A stretch of 64,000 nt of DNA from Monoglobus sp964617455 (GTDB taxonomy: Bacteria; Bacillota; Clostridia; Monoglobales; Monoglobaceae), in the NCBI GenBank assembly GCA_964617455.1, contig CAZTYF010000001.1:1-64000 (forward strand), read 5' to 3'. Each line of letters starts with the position of its first letter. Position 1 is the stretch's first letter. This document shows, piece by piece, positions 14,730 to 23,702 of the stretch. The notes under the pieces were generated by a model that saw only the letters and a program-made list of their open reading frames with translations, had not been told where the DNA came from and ran no database searches. The position numbers were made by a program, and so were the translations under genes.

Positions 14730-15445
14730 CCGTAAACAATCCCGAAAGCGACCAAACCAAGGTTATACCCGCCGGGGAGGCGGCTCAAAGGCCGCGGCGC
14801 AAACATCCCGACACCATAGCCAAGGAGGACAGCGTGGCCGCATCAAGCAAGGCCATGTATGAGAGAATCGGCGCCTACAGAGAGGCTGCCATGACGGCGG
14901 ATGAGTATTGGGAGCGGATTTTCTATGTCCATCTCAAAACCAAAGAGCTTTATCTTTTGGCGGAGGAATACGGCTCGGAGCTCAAAACTTTCTATTTGCC
15001 CGTAAACAGCCTGGTCAAGGCCTATGAGAATGTTATCCATGTGTGTGCCAATGACTATATGGCAAGGACGGGAAGCGGAAAGAGCAACGAGAAATATGTG
15101 ACGGACAATTTGCGAAACGCATTGGGAAACGAGTGCAAGGCCTTTTTCGATACGGCCGATTTTCTGTCCATACTGCTCAGGAAAAAGATCGGGGAGTGCC
15201 TGAACGGATTTACCTATCCCCAAATCGCCTCGGTGTGGGACGAATACAGCGATGTGAGGACCCGTCTCATAAAGACAAGTCGGGAAATCGCAAACATCAG
15301 AAACCATAAGTCCGATAACAACGACTACTACATCGACGAGGATGTGGAAAAATACTATAACGAGACCAAAAATCTCTTCGATTGGTATATCTATGTGGAA
15401 GAAAAGGTATATCCAAAATTGGAAGAGAGATTTAACGATATATAA
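14726..15445 (+). CDS. Soluble helical protein, unknown
   Basis: A 239-residue cytoplasmic-looking protein, mostly alpha-helical by composition, with no signal peptide or transmembrane segment. Its N-terminal ~40 residues are polar and disordered-looking (a region rich in Pro, Glu, Arg). The rest carries many Tyr, Glu and Lys, consistent with helical bundles or coiled coil. I recognise no motif. The ATG is inside the ATGA overlap with the preceding gene, after GAAGGATT. It closes a three-gene operon. A MATE transporter follows 71 bases later with its own ribosome site and may be co-transcribed. Confidence 0.75.
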   Translation: MTVNNPESDQTKVIPAGEAAQRPRRKHPDTIAKEDSVAASSKAMYERIGAYREAAMTADEYWERIFYVHLKTKELYLLAEEYGSELKTFYLPVNSLVKAYENVIHVCANDYMARTGSGKSNEKYVTDNLRNALGNECKAFFDTADFLSILLRKKIGECLNGFTYPQIASVWDEYSDVRTRLIKTSREIANIRNHKSDNNDYYIDEDVEKYYNETKNLFDWYIYVEEKVYPKLEERFNDI

Positions 15446-15516
15446 GGGCATACCTTTCGGGAGGCTTTTTGAGAGCCTGCCGACGAGGGCGCAAGCGGAC
15501 AAAGGAGACGGATACG

Positions 15517-16872
15517 GTGGAGAAGCGGGTCAATGATTTTTCCCGGGGCAGTGTGCTTGGGCATATGCTCAGGTTGGCTGTGCCCATGACGGTGGCCCAG
15601 CTTATCACCATGCTCTACAATGTGGTGGACAGAGCCTATATCGGCAGAATCGACGGCCCCGATGCGGTGGGGGCCCTGACCGGTGTGGGGATTTGTTTGC
15701 CCATTGTGACCCTTGTTATGGCCTTTGCAAATTTGATAGGGGGCGGCGCCGCTCCCCTTATCTCCATCGAGAGAGGCAAGGGGAACGACGAGGAGGCCGA
15801 AAAGCTGCTGGGAGCGGCTTTTTCTATGCTCTTGATTGTGTCCGCCCTGATTACGGCGGTGACATTGATTTTCAAAACTCCCATATTGAAAGCCTTGGGG
15901 GCCGGGGATGCCACCATGCCCTATGCGGCGGCCTATACGGAGATATATATGGCGGGTTCCGTGTTCACGGTGGTGGCCTTGGGCCTCAACAGCATAATAA
16001 ACGCCCAGGGTTTCGGCAAAACGGGAATGATAACCATCGCCTTGGGGGCGGGTCTCAACATCCTTTTGGACCCCCTGTTCATTTTCGTCTTCGGTTTGGG
16101 AGTGAGAGGGGCGGCCATTGCCACGGTTTTGTCCCAGGCCGTGTCTTCGGTTTGGACCCTGAGTTTCCTGCTCGGCAAGAGGGCGGTCTATAAAATCAAG
16201 TCGAGCCGTATGAAACACTTATCCCCCCGTCGGGTGTGGAAAATCATCTCCCTGGGTCTGGCCACTTTCACCATGTCCGCCACCAACGCCGTTGTCCAAT
16301 CGGTTTGCAACAAAACCCTGGGCAGATACGGAGGCGACAAATACATAGGAATCATGACCGTGCTGATTTCCGTGCGGGAGATATTGACCCTTCCGGTCTT
16401 GGGATTCACGGGAGGCACTCAGCCCGTCTTGGGTTTCAACTATGGTGCGGGCCTAAACGACAGAGTGAAAAAAGGGATTAGGTATATGTCCCTCATCACC
16501 ACAGTATACACGATTTTGGCCTGGCTGGCGGCGGCCCTGTTTCCCAAATTCTTTTTCGGAATATTCACCCGCAATTCGGAGCTCATAAGCGAAGGGGCCC
16601 GGTGTATGCATATTTACTTTTTCGGATTTTGCTTTATGGCCCTTCAGTTTTGCGGCCAGTCGGTGTTCACGGGCCTGGACAAACCCAAACAGGCGGTGTT
16701 TTTCTCCCTGTTTCGCAAGATTGTGATAGTGGTGCCCCTCACCCTGCTGCTGCCCCTTGTTTGGAATCCGCCCATAGATGGAGTTTTTTGGGCGGAGCCC
16801 ATATCCAACTTGGTGGGCGGAACCGCGGCTTTCACAACCATGTATTTCACTGTTTATAAGAAATTGAAATGA
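15517..16872 (+). CDS. MATE family efflux transporter
   Basis: A 451-residue multidrug and toxin extrusion protein with twelve hydrophobic segments in two six-helix halves. The N-terminus LGHMLRLAVPMTVAQLITML followed by YNVVDRAYIG is the MATE hallmark, and the second half repeats PVLGFTGGTQPVLGFNYGAG. It exports cationic compounds or metabolites in exchange for Na+ or H+; the substrate is not predictable. The GTG start at 15517 is chosen because AAAGGAG lies nine bases upstream and homology begins just after. The frame is open upstream from an ATG at 15469. Confidence 0.92.
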   Translation: MEKRVNDFSRGSVLGHMLRLAVPMTVAQLITMLYNVVDRAYIGRIDGPDAVGALTGVGICLPIVTLVMAFANLIGGGAAPLISIERGKGNDEEAEKLLGAAFSMLLIVSALITAVTLIFKTPILKALGAGDATMPYAAAYTEIYMAGSVFTVVALGLNSIINAQGFGKTGMITIALGAGLNILLDPLFIFVFGLGVRGAAIATVLSQAVSSVWTLSFLLGKRAVYKIKSSRMKHLSPRRVWKIISLGLATFTMSATNAVVQSVCNKTLGRYGGDKYIGIMTVLISVREILTLPVLGFTGGTQPVLGFNYGAGLNDRVKKGIRYMSLITTVYTILAWLAAALFPKFFFGIFTRNSELISEGARCMHIYFFGFCFMALQFCGQSVFTGLDKPKQAVFFSLFRKIVIVVPLTLLLPLVWNPPIDGVFWAEPISNLVGGTAAFTTMYFTVYKKLK

Positions 16873-16906
16873 GATTCGCCGTCCCGAATTTTAAGAAGGT
16901 GATTTT

Positions 16907-18208
16907 GTGCTTCGGGTTTTGAAAAATTCAACTTATCTTTGGGAGGAAAAGGACGGAGTTTTGTCTCCCTTTTTTTGGCTGGGAGACACGGCCTGGCTCC
17001 TTTTGCAAAAGCTTGACCTTGAGGAGGCGGAGAGATATTTCAAAAATCGCAGCGGCCTCAAATTCAACGTGATTCAGGCGGTCCTCTGCCACGACGAAAA
17101 CTTTCGCCGCCCGGAGACGGAGATTGATTTGAGCCGTCCCGAGGCGGCCGGGGAATTTTGGGAAAAGGCGGAGGCGGTGACGGCTCTTGCGGAAAAACAC
17201 GGCCTCCGTATGGCCTGGCTCCCGGTTTGGGGCTCTATGGTGAAAAAGAGCAAGCTGACTCGGGAGAATGTCCGCCGATATGCCCTGTTTTTGGCGGAGA
17301 GATTCGAAAAGTTCGAAAACGTGATTTGGGTCTTGGGCGGAGACATAAGGGGAGATTCCGCCTTTGAAATCTGGGAAACCTTTGCAAAAACCCTGCGGGA
17401 GCGGGATCCCGAAAAACTCATAACATATCACCCCTTCGGCAGAACCTGTTCAAAGACCTGGTTCGGGGAGCTTTTGGATTTTGATATGTTCCAGTCGGGC
17501 CACAGGCGCTATGACCAAAGAAATTTGGGGGCTTGGGACGACGGCGACGGGGATTTTTTCGGAGAGGACAATTGGAGATATGTTTCCCGCTGCCTTGATT
17601 GCGAAAACCCGAAACCCGTTTTGGACGGAGAGCCCTCCTATGAAGGAATCCATCAAGGCCTCCATGATTTTTCACAGCCTCGGTGGCGGAGCGGAGACGT
17701 CAGGCGTTATGCTTATTGGTCCGTGTTTGAGGGGGCCTGCGGCCACACCTACGGCGCAAATTCCGTTATGCAATTCCGATCCCCCAAAGACGAAAACCCC
17801 GCCTATGATGCGGAGGAGTATTGGACGGAGGGAATCAATCTGCCCGGAGCGAAACAGATGAAATATCTCCGCGAAATCATCACATCGGCGGATTTTGAAA
17901 AGGGCGCCCACAATGAGGCCCTTGCGGAAAACCGGGGATATGAAAAATACCAAAGAGTGACCGCCTTTTCGGGAAAGGACTTTGCCTATGTCTATAACTT
18001 CACCGGACGGCCCTTTGCCCTCAACCCGTCGGCCCTCGAATTTGAGCCCCAAACGGCGGAATGGTTCGATCCCGCCGACGGCACCCGCACCCCGGCAAAC
18101 GTCACCATAACGGAAAAAATCACCCCCCCGAAAAACTCCGCGGGAGAGACGGATATGGTGCTGGTTTTGCGAAAGGACAAGCAAGGAGATGCCCGGGGAG
18201 CCTATTGA
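16907..18208 (+). CDS. GH140-like glycoside hydrolase (DUF4038)
   Basis: A 433-residue protein of the DUF4038 barrel family to which GH140 apiosidases belong. Visible features are FFWLGDTAWLLLQKL near residues 22-36, VIWVLGGDI, and DGEPSYEG, where the conserved acidic residues of the barrel lie. A C-terminal putative collagen-binding-like domain spans about 360-430 (FAYVYNFTGRPF, WFDPADG). No signal peptide is present, so it probably acts on imported pectic or apiose-containing oligosaccharides. The start is GTG after AAGAAGGTGA; a TTG one base earlier is in another frame. It is not clustered with other pectin genes, so the substrate is uncertain. Confidence 0.8.
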   Translation: MLRVLKNSTYLWEEKDGVLSPFFWLGDTAWLLLQKLDLEEAERYFKNRSGLKFNVIQAVLCHDENFRRPETEIDLSRPEAAGEFWEKAEAVTALAEKHGLRMAWLPVWGSMVKKSKLTRENVRRYALFLAERFEKFENVIWVLGGDIRGDSAFEIWETFAKTLRERDPEKLITYHPFGRTCSKTWFGELLDFDMFQSGHRRYDQRNLGAWDDGDGDFFGEDNWRYVSRCLDCENPKPVLDGEPSYEGIHQGLHDFSQPRWRSGDVRRYAYWSVFEGACGHTYGANSVMQFRSPKDENPAYDAEEYWTEGINLPGAKQMKYLREIITSADFEKGAHNEALAENRGYEKYQRVTAFSGKDFAYVYNFTGRPFALNPSALEFEPQTAEWFDPADGTRTPANVTITEKITPPKNSAGETDMVLVLRKDKQGDARGAY

Positions 18209-18332
18209 GTATAACACCGGGGAAGTCATAAAAATATATAAAGGCGAGGAGCTTTTGAAGGTGGTTGACAGGGAGGAGTTTGAGGACATGACAAATGTCC
18301 TCCTTGAGAAAATCCCCGAAGGGAAATTTTAA
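18189..18332 (+). CDS. Small ORF, 47 residues
   Basis: An ATG-initiated frame of 47 codons, overlapping the end of the GH140-like gene by 20 bases and ending at TAA before the ftsH promoter. The product is acidic and charged (EVIKIYKGEELLKVVDREEF core) and fits the codon and amino acid style of its neighbours. AAGGAG directly abuts the ATG, which is closer than ideal. No family is recognised. It could be a real small protein coupled to the hydrolase, or a chance frame. Confidence 0.45.
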   Translation: MPGEPIEYNTGEVIKIYKGEELLKVVDREEFEDMTNVLLEKIPEGKF

Positions 18333-18359
18333 GATTTTGTTAAAATCCTTATATTAAGC

Positions 18360-18388
18360 TTGTTTTTTGATTTTGCGTATGGTATAAT
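18360..18388 (+). promoter_or_regulatory. Promoter of ftsH-rlmH
   Basis: TTGTTT (18360-18365), a 17-bp spacer, TATAAT (18383-18388), 68 bases before the GTG start of ftsH. Confidence 0.7.
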
Positions 18389-18455
18389 CACAAGATGTTT
18401 ATTGCAAATTTCCGAATGGCACCGAGGTGTTGTTTATTACACGGGAGGCGACAGA

Positions 18456-20411
18456 GTGAAGAAATATTTAAAAGGTTTGGGTTTTTATGTGATTTTGACC
18501 CTCATCATATTGATGGTGTTTGCCATGACTCAGGTGACACCGGAGGTGGAAAACGGAATCTATTCCGATTTGGTCAGGAGCATACAAAACCGAGAAGTCA
18601 GCGAATTGAGTATAGCCGGTGATGTGGCTACCGTTAAATATAAAAACAGCGATTCCGAAGAACAGGTGGAGGTGCCCGGTTATTCCGTCCTCCGTTACGA
18701 TGTGGGCGACACCATGGAAGAGCAAATCAAGGACGGCTCCCTGAAGGTTGAGACTCCGATTCCCGCAGAGCCCCCTTGGTGGGTGTCCTGGCTGCCCTCC
18801 TTGGGCCTGCTGCTCCTGTTCGGCGTTTTCTGGTTTATGATAATGCGCCAGTCAAGCGGCGGCGGCCGAGGCATGATGAGCTTCGGCAAGAGCAAGGCCA
18901 AGATGACGGACGAAAACCAGGGCCAAAACAAAAAGACCTTCGACGATGTGGCAGGTGAGGAAGAGGAAAAAGCGGAGCTTGAGGAAATTGTTCAGTTCCT
19001 GAAAACCCCGGACAGATTCCGCAAGTTGGGGGCCCGAATCCCTCGGGGTGTCCTTTTGGTGGGACCTCCGGGAACCGGTAAGACCCTGCTGGCCAAAGCC
19101 GTTGCGGGAGAGGCGGGAGTGCCCTTCTTCTCCATTTCCGGCTCGGACTTTGTGGAGATGTTTGTGGGCGTCGGCGCATCCCGTGTCAGGGATTTGTTCG
19201 AAAACGCCAAGAAGAATGCCCCTTGTATTATATTCATAGACGAAATCGATGCGGTGGGCCGCCACAGAGGCGCAGGCTTGGGCGGCGGTCACGACGAGAG
19301 AGAGCAGACGCTGAACCAGTTGCTGGTGGAGATGGACGGCTTCGGCGAAAATGCCGGTGTTATAATCATCGCCGCCACGAACAGGCCGGATATTTTGGAC
19401 CCGGCCCTGCTGCGGCCCGGCAGATTTGACCGCCAGGTTGTGGTTGATGCGCCCGATGTGATTGGCAGAGAGGCCATACTCAAAGTTCACACTCGGAACA
19501 AACCTTTGGCTCCGGATGTGAAGCTGGATGTTTTGGCCAAAACCACCATCGGATTCACGGGAGCGGATCTTGAGAATTTGGTCAATGAGGCGGCCCTTGC
19601 CGCCGCCCGCGGCAACAAGGAAATGATAGAGATGTGCGACCTTGAGGATTCCATTATGAAAGTGGTGGCGGGCCCCGAGAAGAAGTCCCGAAAGGTAACC
19701 GAAAAGGAAAAGAAACTCACCGCCTTCCACGAGGCGGGCCATGCGGTGGTATCCAAGATGCTGCCCACCCAGGATCGGGTTCACGAAGTGTCCATCATCC
19801 CCAGAGGCAGAGCGGGGGGATATACCATGTCCCTGCCCAAGGAGGATACCGCCTATAACAGCCGCACGGAGATGATTGAGGAAATCGTGGTGCTCTTGGG
19901 CGGACGGGTTGCCGAGAGTTTGACCCTTGACGACATAAGCACAGGCGCCTCCAACGATTTGGAGCGGGCCACGAAGATTGCCAAATCCATGGTCACCAAA
20001 TACGGTATGAGCGAGACTTTGGGCGCCAGGACCTTCGGGGAGCAGAACGAGGAAGTGTTCTTGGGCCTCGAGGCGGGCCACGGCGCCGACTACAGCCAGG
20101 AGACCGCAGCCTTAATCGACAGAGAAATCCACAAAATCATCAGCGAGTGCTATGAGCGGTGCGAGAAGATTTTGTCCGAGAATATGGAAAAACTCACCGA
20201 GGTTGCAGAGCTGCTGATGGAGAAAGAAAAGATAGAGGGAGACGAATTCGACGCCCTCTTCGAGAAAGATTCAAAGGATTCCGAAGCGGCCAAAGCCGAG
20301 CCGAAACCCGAAACAAAGGAGACGGAAGAAAAATCCGAAAAGGATTCCCAAAAGAAATCCGAGACGGAGATAAAGGCGGCTCCCGAAAACGGACCGAAAA
20401 AAGATGCTTGA
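18456..20411 (+). CDS. ftsH: ATP-dependent zinc metalloprotease FtsH
   Basis: A 651-residue membrane-bound AAA+ protease that degrades misfolded and regulatory membrane and cytosolic proteins. TM1 is at about residues 8-26 and TM2 about 107-128, enclosing an extracytoplasmic domain. The AAA domain has Walker A GPPGTGKT (about 203-210), Walker B IIFIDEID and the second region of homology. The zinc site HEAGH is at about residue 424. The C-terminus is an unusually long acidic/basic low-complexity tail rich in K, E, D and P. The GTG start follows GGGAGG at seven bases. The rlmH start overlaps its last eight bases. Confidence 0.97.
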   Translation: MKKYLKGLGFYVILTLIILMVFAMTQVTPEVENGIYSDLVRSIQNREVSELSIAGDVATVKYKNSDSEEQVEVPGYSVLRYDVGDTMEEQIKDGSLKVETPIPAEPPWWVSWLPSLGLLLLFGVFWFMIMRQSSGGGRGMMSFGKSKAKMTDENQGQNKKTFDDVAGEEEEKAELEEIVQFLKTPDRFRKLGARIPRGVLLVGPPGTGKTLLAKAVAGEAGVPFFSISGSDFVEMFVGVGASRVRDLFENAKKNAPCIIFIDEIDAVGRHRGAGLGGGHDEREQTLNQLLVEMDGFGENAGVIIIAATNRPDILDPALLRPGRFDRQVVVDAPDVIGREAILKVHTRNKPLAPDVKLDVLAKTTIGFTGADLENLVNEAALAAARGNKEMIEMCDLEDSIMKVVAGPEKKSRKVTEKEKKLTAFHEAGHAVVSKMLPTQDRVHEVSIIPRGRAGGYTMSLPKEDTAYNSRTEMIEEIVVLLGGRVAESLTLDDISTGASNDLERATKIAKSMVTKYGMSETLGARTFGEQNEEVFLGLEAGHGADYSQETAALIDREIHKIISECYERCEKILSENMEKLTEVAELLMEKEKIEGDEFDALFEKDSKDSEAAKAEPKPETKETEEKSEKDSQKKSETEIKAAPENGPKKDA

Positions 20412-20886
20412 TATTTACATAATATCCGTCGGAAAAATCAAAGAGAAGTTTATGAGAGAAGCGACCGAGGAATACATAAAGCGCCTCGGCCGCTTTTGTT
20501 CGGTGAACCCGATTGAAGTTAAGGACGAGCCCATACCGGAGCGGTGTTCCGAAAAGGAGAAACAAGCCCTCCTCAAAAAAGAGGGGGAGCGGATTTTGGG
20601 AAAAATCCCCAAGGGGGCCTATGTGATTTCCCTCTGCGTGGAGGGAAAATCCATGACCTCGGAGGAGTTTGCCCGAATGCTTGAGTCTCTGCCCCGGGAG
20701 GGCGCGGGAAAAATCGCCTTTGTGATAGGGGGCTCCCTGGGCCTCTCGGAAGAGGTGAAAGCCGCCTCCCGCCTGAGGCTCAGTTTTTCGGAAATGACCT
20801 TCCCCCACCAACTGATGCGGGTCATTTTGACGGAGCAAATATACCGGGCTTTTACCATAGCAAAGGGGATAACCTATCACAAATAG
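20404..20886 (+). CDS. rlmH: 23S rRNA (pseudouridine1915-N3)-methyltransferase RlmH
   Basis: A 160-residue SPOUT methyltransferase that methylates pseudouridine 1915 in helix 69 of 23S rRNA using S-adenosylmethionine. The length is the family norm. The trefoil-knot sequence FVIGGSLGLSEEVKAASRLR, the FSEMTFPHQLMRVILTEQIY block and the terminal YHK are diagnostic. The gene overlaps the ftsH stop by eight bases, so it is probably translated by coupling from the same transcript. Nothing unusual is seen. Confidence 0.96.
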   Translation: MLDIYIISVGKIKEKFMREATEEYIKRLGRFCSVNPIEVKDEPIPERCSEKEKQALLKKEGERILGKIPKGAYVISLCVEGKSMTSEEFARMLESLPREGAGKIAFVIGGSLGLSEEVKAASRLRLSFSEMTFPHQLMRVILTEQIYRAFTIAKGITYHK

Positions 20887-20969
20887 GAGAATCCCGAGAA
20901 TTGTAGATTAAACCTAAGAAAAAGGGAAAATTTTTGGGCAATTATTTGCGTCATTTTGCCAAATTCGGC

Positions 20970-20998
20970 TTGACGCATTCATGAATATGTTGTATCAT
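20970..20998 (+). promoter_or_regulatory. Promoter of the DUF1015 gene
   Basis: TTGACG (20970-20975), a 17-bp spacer, TATCAT (20993-20998). It lies in the 150-base spacer after rlmH. Confidence 0.65.
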
Positions 20999-21083
20999 GT
21001 AAAGTGAAATTTTATCGGATAATCGGAGGCAGAGAATGAATTACCCGTCCCGGGGCGGCGTAATTCCGAAAGGGTGGTTAGAT

Positions 21084-22409
21084 ATGGCAAAAGTGATACC
21101 CTTCAGAGGGCTCAGATACAATCCGGAGCGATTTGCCGACTTGGATGCGGTGACCGCTCCTCCCTATGACACCGTAACGCCCGAACGGCAGCAGGAACTG
21201 TACAACAAAAACGAATACAACGTTATTCGCTTGGACAAGGGCATGGACTTTGAAACCGATGACGAAGAGAACAACAAGTACACCCGCAGCGGGGCGTATA
21301 TAAAAAAATGGACGGACGACGGTGTTTTGGTGAGAGAGGATGAGCCTGCTTTTTATATCTATGAGCAGATTTTCCGCCTGGGGGACGACGAGTCCCCATC
21401 CCATTCTCTGAAGGGAATAATCGCCTTGGTGCAGCTGGAGGAATTTTCCAAAAAGATTATCATCCCCCACTCGGAGACCATCAACGGGGCGAAACGGGAC
21501 AGATTGGAACTCATCAAAGAGACCGAAACGAATATAAGCCCCATATATTCCCTCTATATGGACCCGGACCAGGCCATTGCCGACATAATTTCCGAGTGTT
21601 CCGACGGGAAGCCCGACATAAGCTTCACAACCTCGGAGAGAGTCATTCAAAACATTTGGATAATAAAGGACTCGGCCATCCGGAATGTTATCTCCAAGAA
21701 ATTCGAAAACAAACAGCTGTTCATAGCGGACGGCCACCACAGATACGATTCGGCCCTGAGCTACAGCCGCGAAAGGCACGGAGAGGAGGGCACGAAGGGA
21801 GGCAGCGAGCCCTATGACTACACCATGATGCTCCTATCCTCCATGGACGACAGCGGGCTTTTCCTGTTTCCGACCCACCGCCTGATAAGAGGCGTGGAAG
21901 ACTTTTCCGAGCAGATGGTGGTCAGCGGCTTGACCGATGACTTTGCCATGTCGAAGATATATTTCACCGAGGGGGATTATGCGGAGATAATCATGACCAA
22001 ACTCAGCAACACCATCGACGAAAAGCGGATTGCCATGTATACGGGCAAGGATTACTACTACACTTTGGATATAAAGGACTTGGCCATTATGGACGATGCG
22101 GTGGAGGGGAAGAGCGACGCCTATAAGCACCTGGATGTGACCATACTCCACCGTCTGATTCTTGACAGATATTTCGACGTGAACGAAAACCGAGAAGCCG
22201 ACCGGGACAAAATCGAATACACAAAGAGTGCATCCGAGGCGGTTGAGAAGGTCAAAAGCGGAGAATTCCAGTGCGCCTTTTTGATGAACCCCACCGGAAT
22301 TTCCGAGATAAAGGATCTGTCCCTGGCGAACGAGAAAATGCCCCGAAAGACCTCATATTTCTGGCCGATGCCCGTCACCGGAACAGTGATGTATAAATTT
22401 GACGAATAA
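21084..22409 (+). CDS. DUF1015 family protein
   Basis: A 441-residue protein of the DUF1015 family, which is widespread in Firmicutes and related to SpoIIE-unrelated 'HrsA/YbaK' neighbours only by context; its biochemical role is not established. The signature start MAKVIPFRGLRYNPERF, then APPYDTVTPE, and the central FIADGHHRYDSAL match the family. The DGHHR motif suggests a metal or phosphate-binding site. An ATG at 21036 has a good GGAGG and would add 16 residues outside the family alignment; I prefer 21084, which follows AAAGGGTGG. It precedes hom by 24 bases and may be co-transcribed with the threonine genes. Confidence 0.82.
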   Translation: MAKVIPFRGLRYNPERFADLDAVTAPPYDTVTPERQQELYNKNEYNVIRLDKGMDFETDDEENNKYTRSGAYIKKWTDDGVLVREDEPAFYIYEQIFRLGDDESPSHSLKGIIALVQLEEFSKKIIIPHSETINGAKRDRLELIKETETNISPIYSLYMDPDQAIADIISECSDGKPDISFTTSERVIQNIWIIKDSAIRNVISKKFENKQLFIADGHHRYDSALSYSRERHGEEGTKGGSEPYDYTMMLLSSMDDSGLFLFPTHRLIRGVEDFSEQMVVSGLTDDFAMSKIYFTEGDYAEIIMTKLSNTIDEKRIAMYTGKDYYYTLDIKDLAIMDDAVEGKSDAYKHLDVTILHRLILDRYFDVNENREADRDKIEYTKSASEAVEKVKSGEFQCAFLMNPTGISEIKDLSLANEKMPRKTSYFWPMPVTGTVMYKFDE

Positions 22410-22433
22410 TTTCATGAATCGGAGGAAAACCAA

Positions 22434-23654
22434 ATGAAAATAGGAATTATGGGATTCGGCGTTGTGGGCGGAGGCTTAGGGGAGCTGGTGGCCACAAATG
22501 CGGAGTCGATAAAACGCAGATGCGGCGAGGAGATTGAGATTGCCAAAATCCTCGATTTGAGAGATTTCCCCGACAGCCGCTACAAGTGCTTTACCAAGGA
22601 TTTCGAAGACATCCTGAACGACCCGGAGATCGGCGTGGTGGCCGAGGTTATGGGAGGAACGAAACCCGCCTATGAGTTCACCAAAAAGCTGCTTATGAGC
22701 GGCAAAAACGTGGTCACATCCAACAAAGAGTTGGTCGCCAAGCACGGCACCGAGCTGTTGAAAGTGGCCAAAGAGAACGGCGTGAGCTATCTGTTTGAGG
22801 CCAGCGTTGGGGGAGGAATCCCCATAATCAGGCCTCTCTATACCAGTTTGGCCGCCAATGAGCTCACGGACATATACGGAATTTTAAACGGCACCACCAA
22901 CTATATACTCACCCGTATGATAAAGAACAACTCCACCTTGGAGGAGGCCCTGAAAGAGGCTCAGGAAAAGGGATATGCCGAAAAGGACCCCACTGCGGAC
23001 ATAGAGGGCCTCGACACCTGCCGAAAGACCGCCATATTGGCATCTTTGGCTTTCGGAACCTATGTGGACAGCGAGGAAATCCCCTGCGAGGGTATCACGA
23101 AAATCACTCGGGAAGATGTGATGTACGCGGAAAAATTCGGCTCCGTTGTGAAGCTTTTGGGCATAACCACTCGGGCCGAGGGAGGCGTATATGCCATGGT
23201 TTGCCCGGCAATCCTGCCCAAAACCCATCCCCTTGCGGGCATAGACGATGTGTTTAACGGCATTATGGTTCGGGGCGACGGCTTGGGAGACGTTATGTTC
23301 TACGGCCGAGGCGCGGGAGCGTTGCCCACAGCCAGCGCCGTTCTGTCCGACATTGTGGACATTGTGAAGCACAAGGGCTCCGAAATCACCTTGGGCTGGG
23401 AGCAGAGCAGAGACGGATATCTTTTGGATTCCAAAAACCTCACCGCAAAGTTTTATTTGAGACTTAAAGGAGGAAAGGCCGACGATTTTGACCTTAAGGG
23501 CTATGAGGTCTACTCCTTGGGCGAGGGCTATGAGGACGAGTTCGCCGTTGTGACCCCGGAGGTTTCGGAAAACGGCCTTGAGAAAATGATGGACGACGAA
23601 AACGGCATAGGCGCCTATGAGGTCCTTGCCAAAATCCGATTGATTGAGGAATAG
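22434..23654 (+). CDS. hom: Homoserine dehydrogenase
   Basis: A 406-residue NAD(P)H-dependent enzyme reducing aspartate semialdehyde to homoserine, the branch step toward threonine and methionine. Residues 3-16 form the nucleotide-binding GIMGFGVVGGGLGE. The catalytic and substrate region includes TSNKELVAKHG, EASVGGGIPIIRP and GILNGTTNYILTRM. The last ~65 residues (FYLRLKGG... FAVVTPEVSENGLEKM) look like a shortened ACT-type regulatory domain, which would allow threonine inhibition (inferred). GGAGG precedes the ATG. It is followed by thrB and aspartate kinase on the same strand; thrC and asd are not in this window. Confidence 0.96.
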   Translation: MKIGIMGFGVVGGGLGELVATNAESIKRRCGEEIEIAKILDLRDFPDSRYKCFTKDFEDILNDPEIGVVAEVMGGTKPAYEFTKKLLMSGKNVVTSNKELVAKHGTELLKVAKENGVSYLFEASVGGGIPIIRPLYTSLAANELTDIYGILNGTTNYILTRMIKNNSTLEEALKEAQEKGYAEKDPTADIEGLDTCRKTAILASLAFGTYVDSEEIPCEGITKITREDVMYAEKFGSVVKLLGITTRAEGGVYAMVCPAILPKTHPLAGIDDVFNGIMVRGDGLGDVMFYGRGAGALPTASAVLSDIVDIVKHKGSEITLGWEQSRDGYLLDSKNLTAKFYLRLKGGKADDFDLKGYEVYSLGEGYEDEFAVVTPEVSENGLEKMMDDENGIGAYEVLAKIRLIEE

Positions 23655-23702
23655 ACTTTTTGAAAACGGCAATATAATATCGGAAGCGTAATAAGGAACA
23701 AT

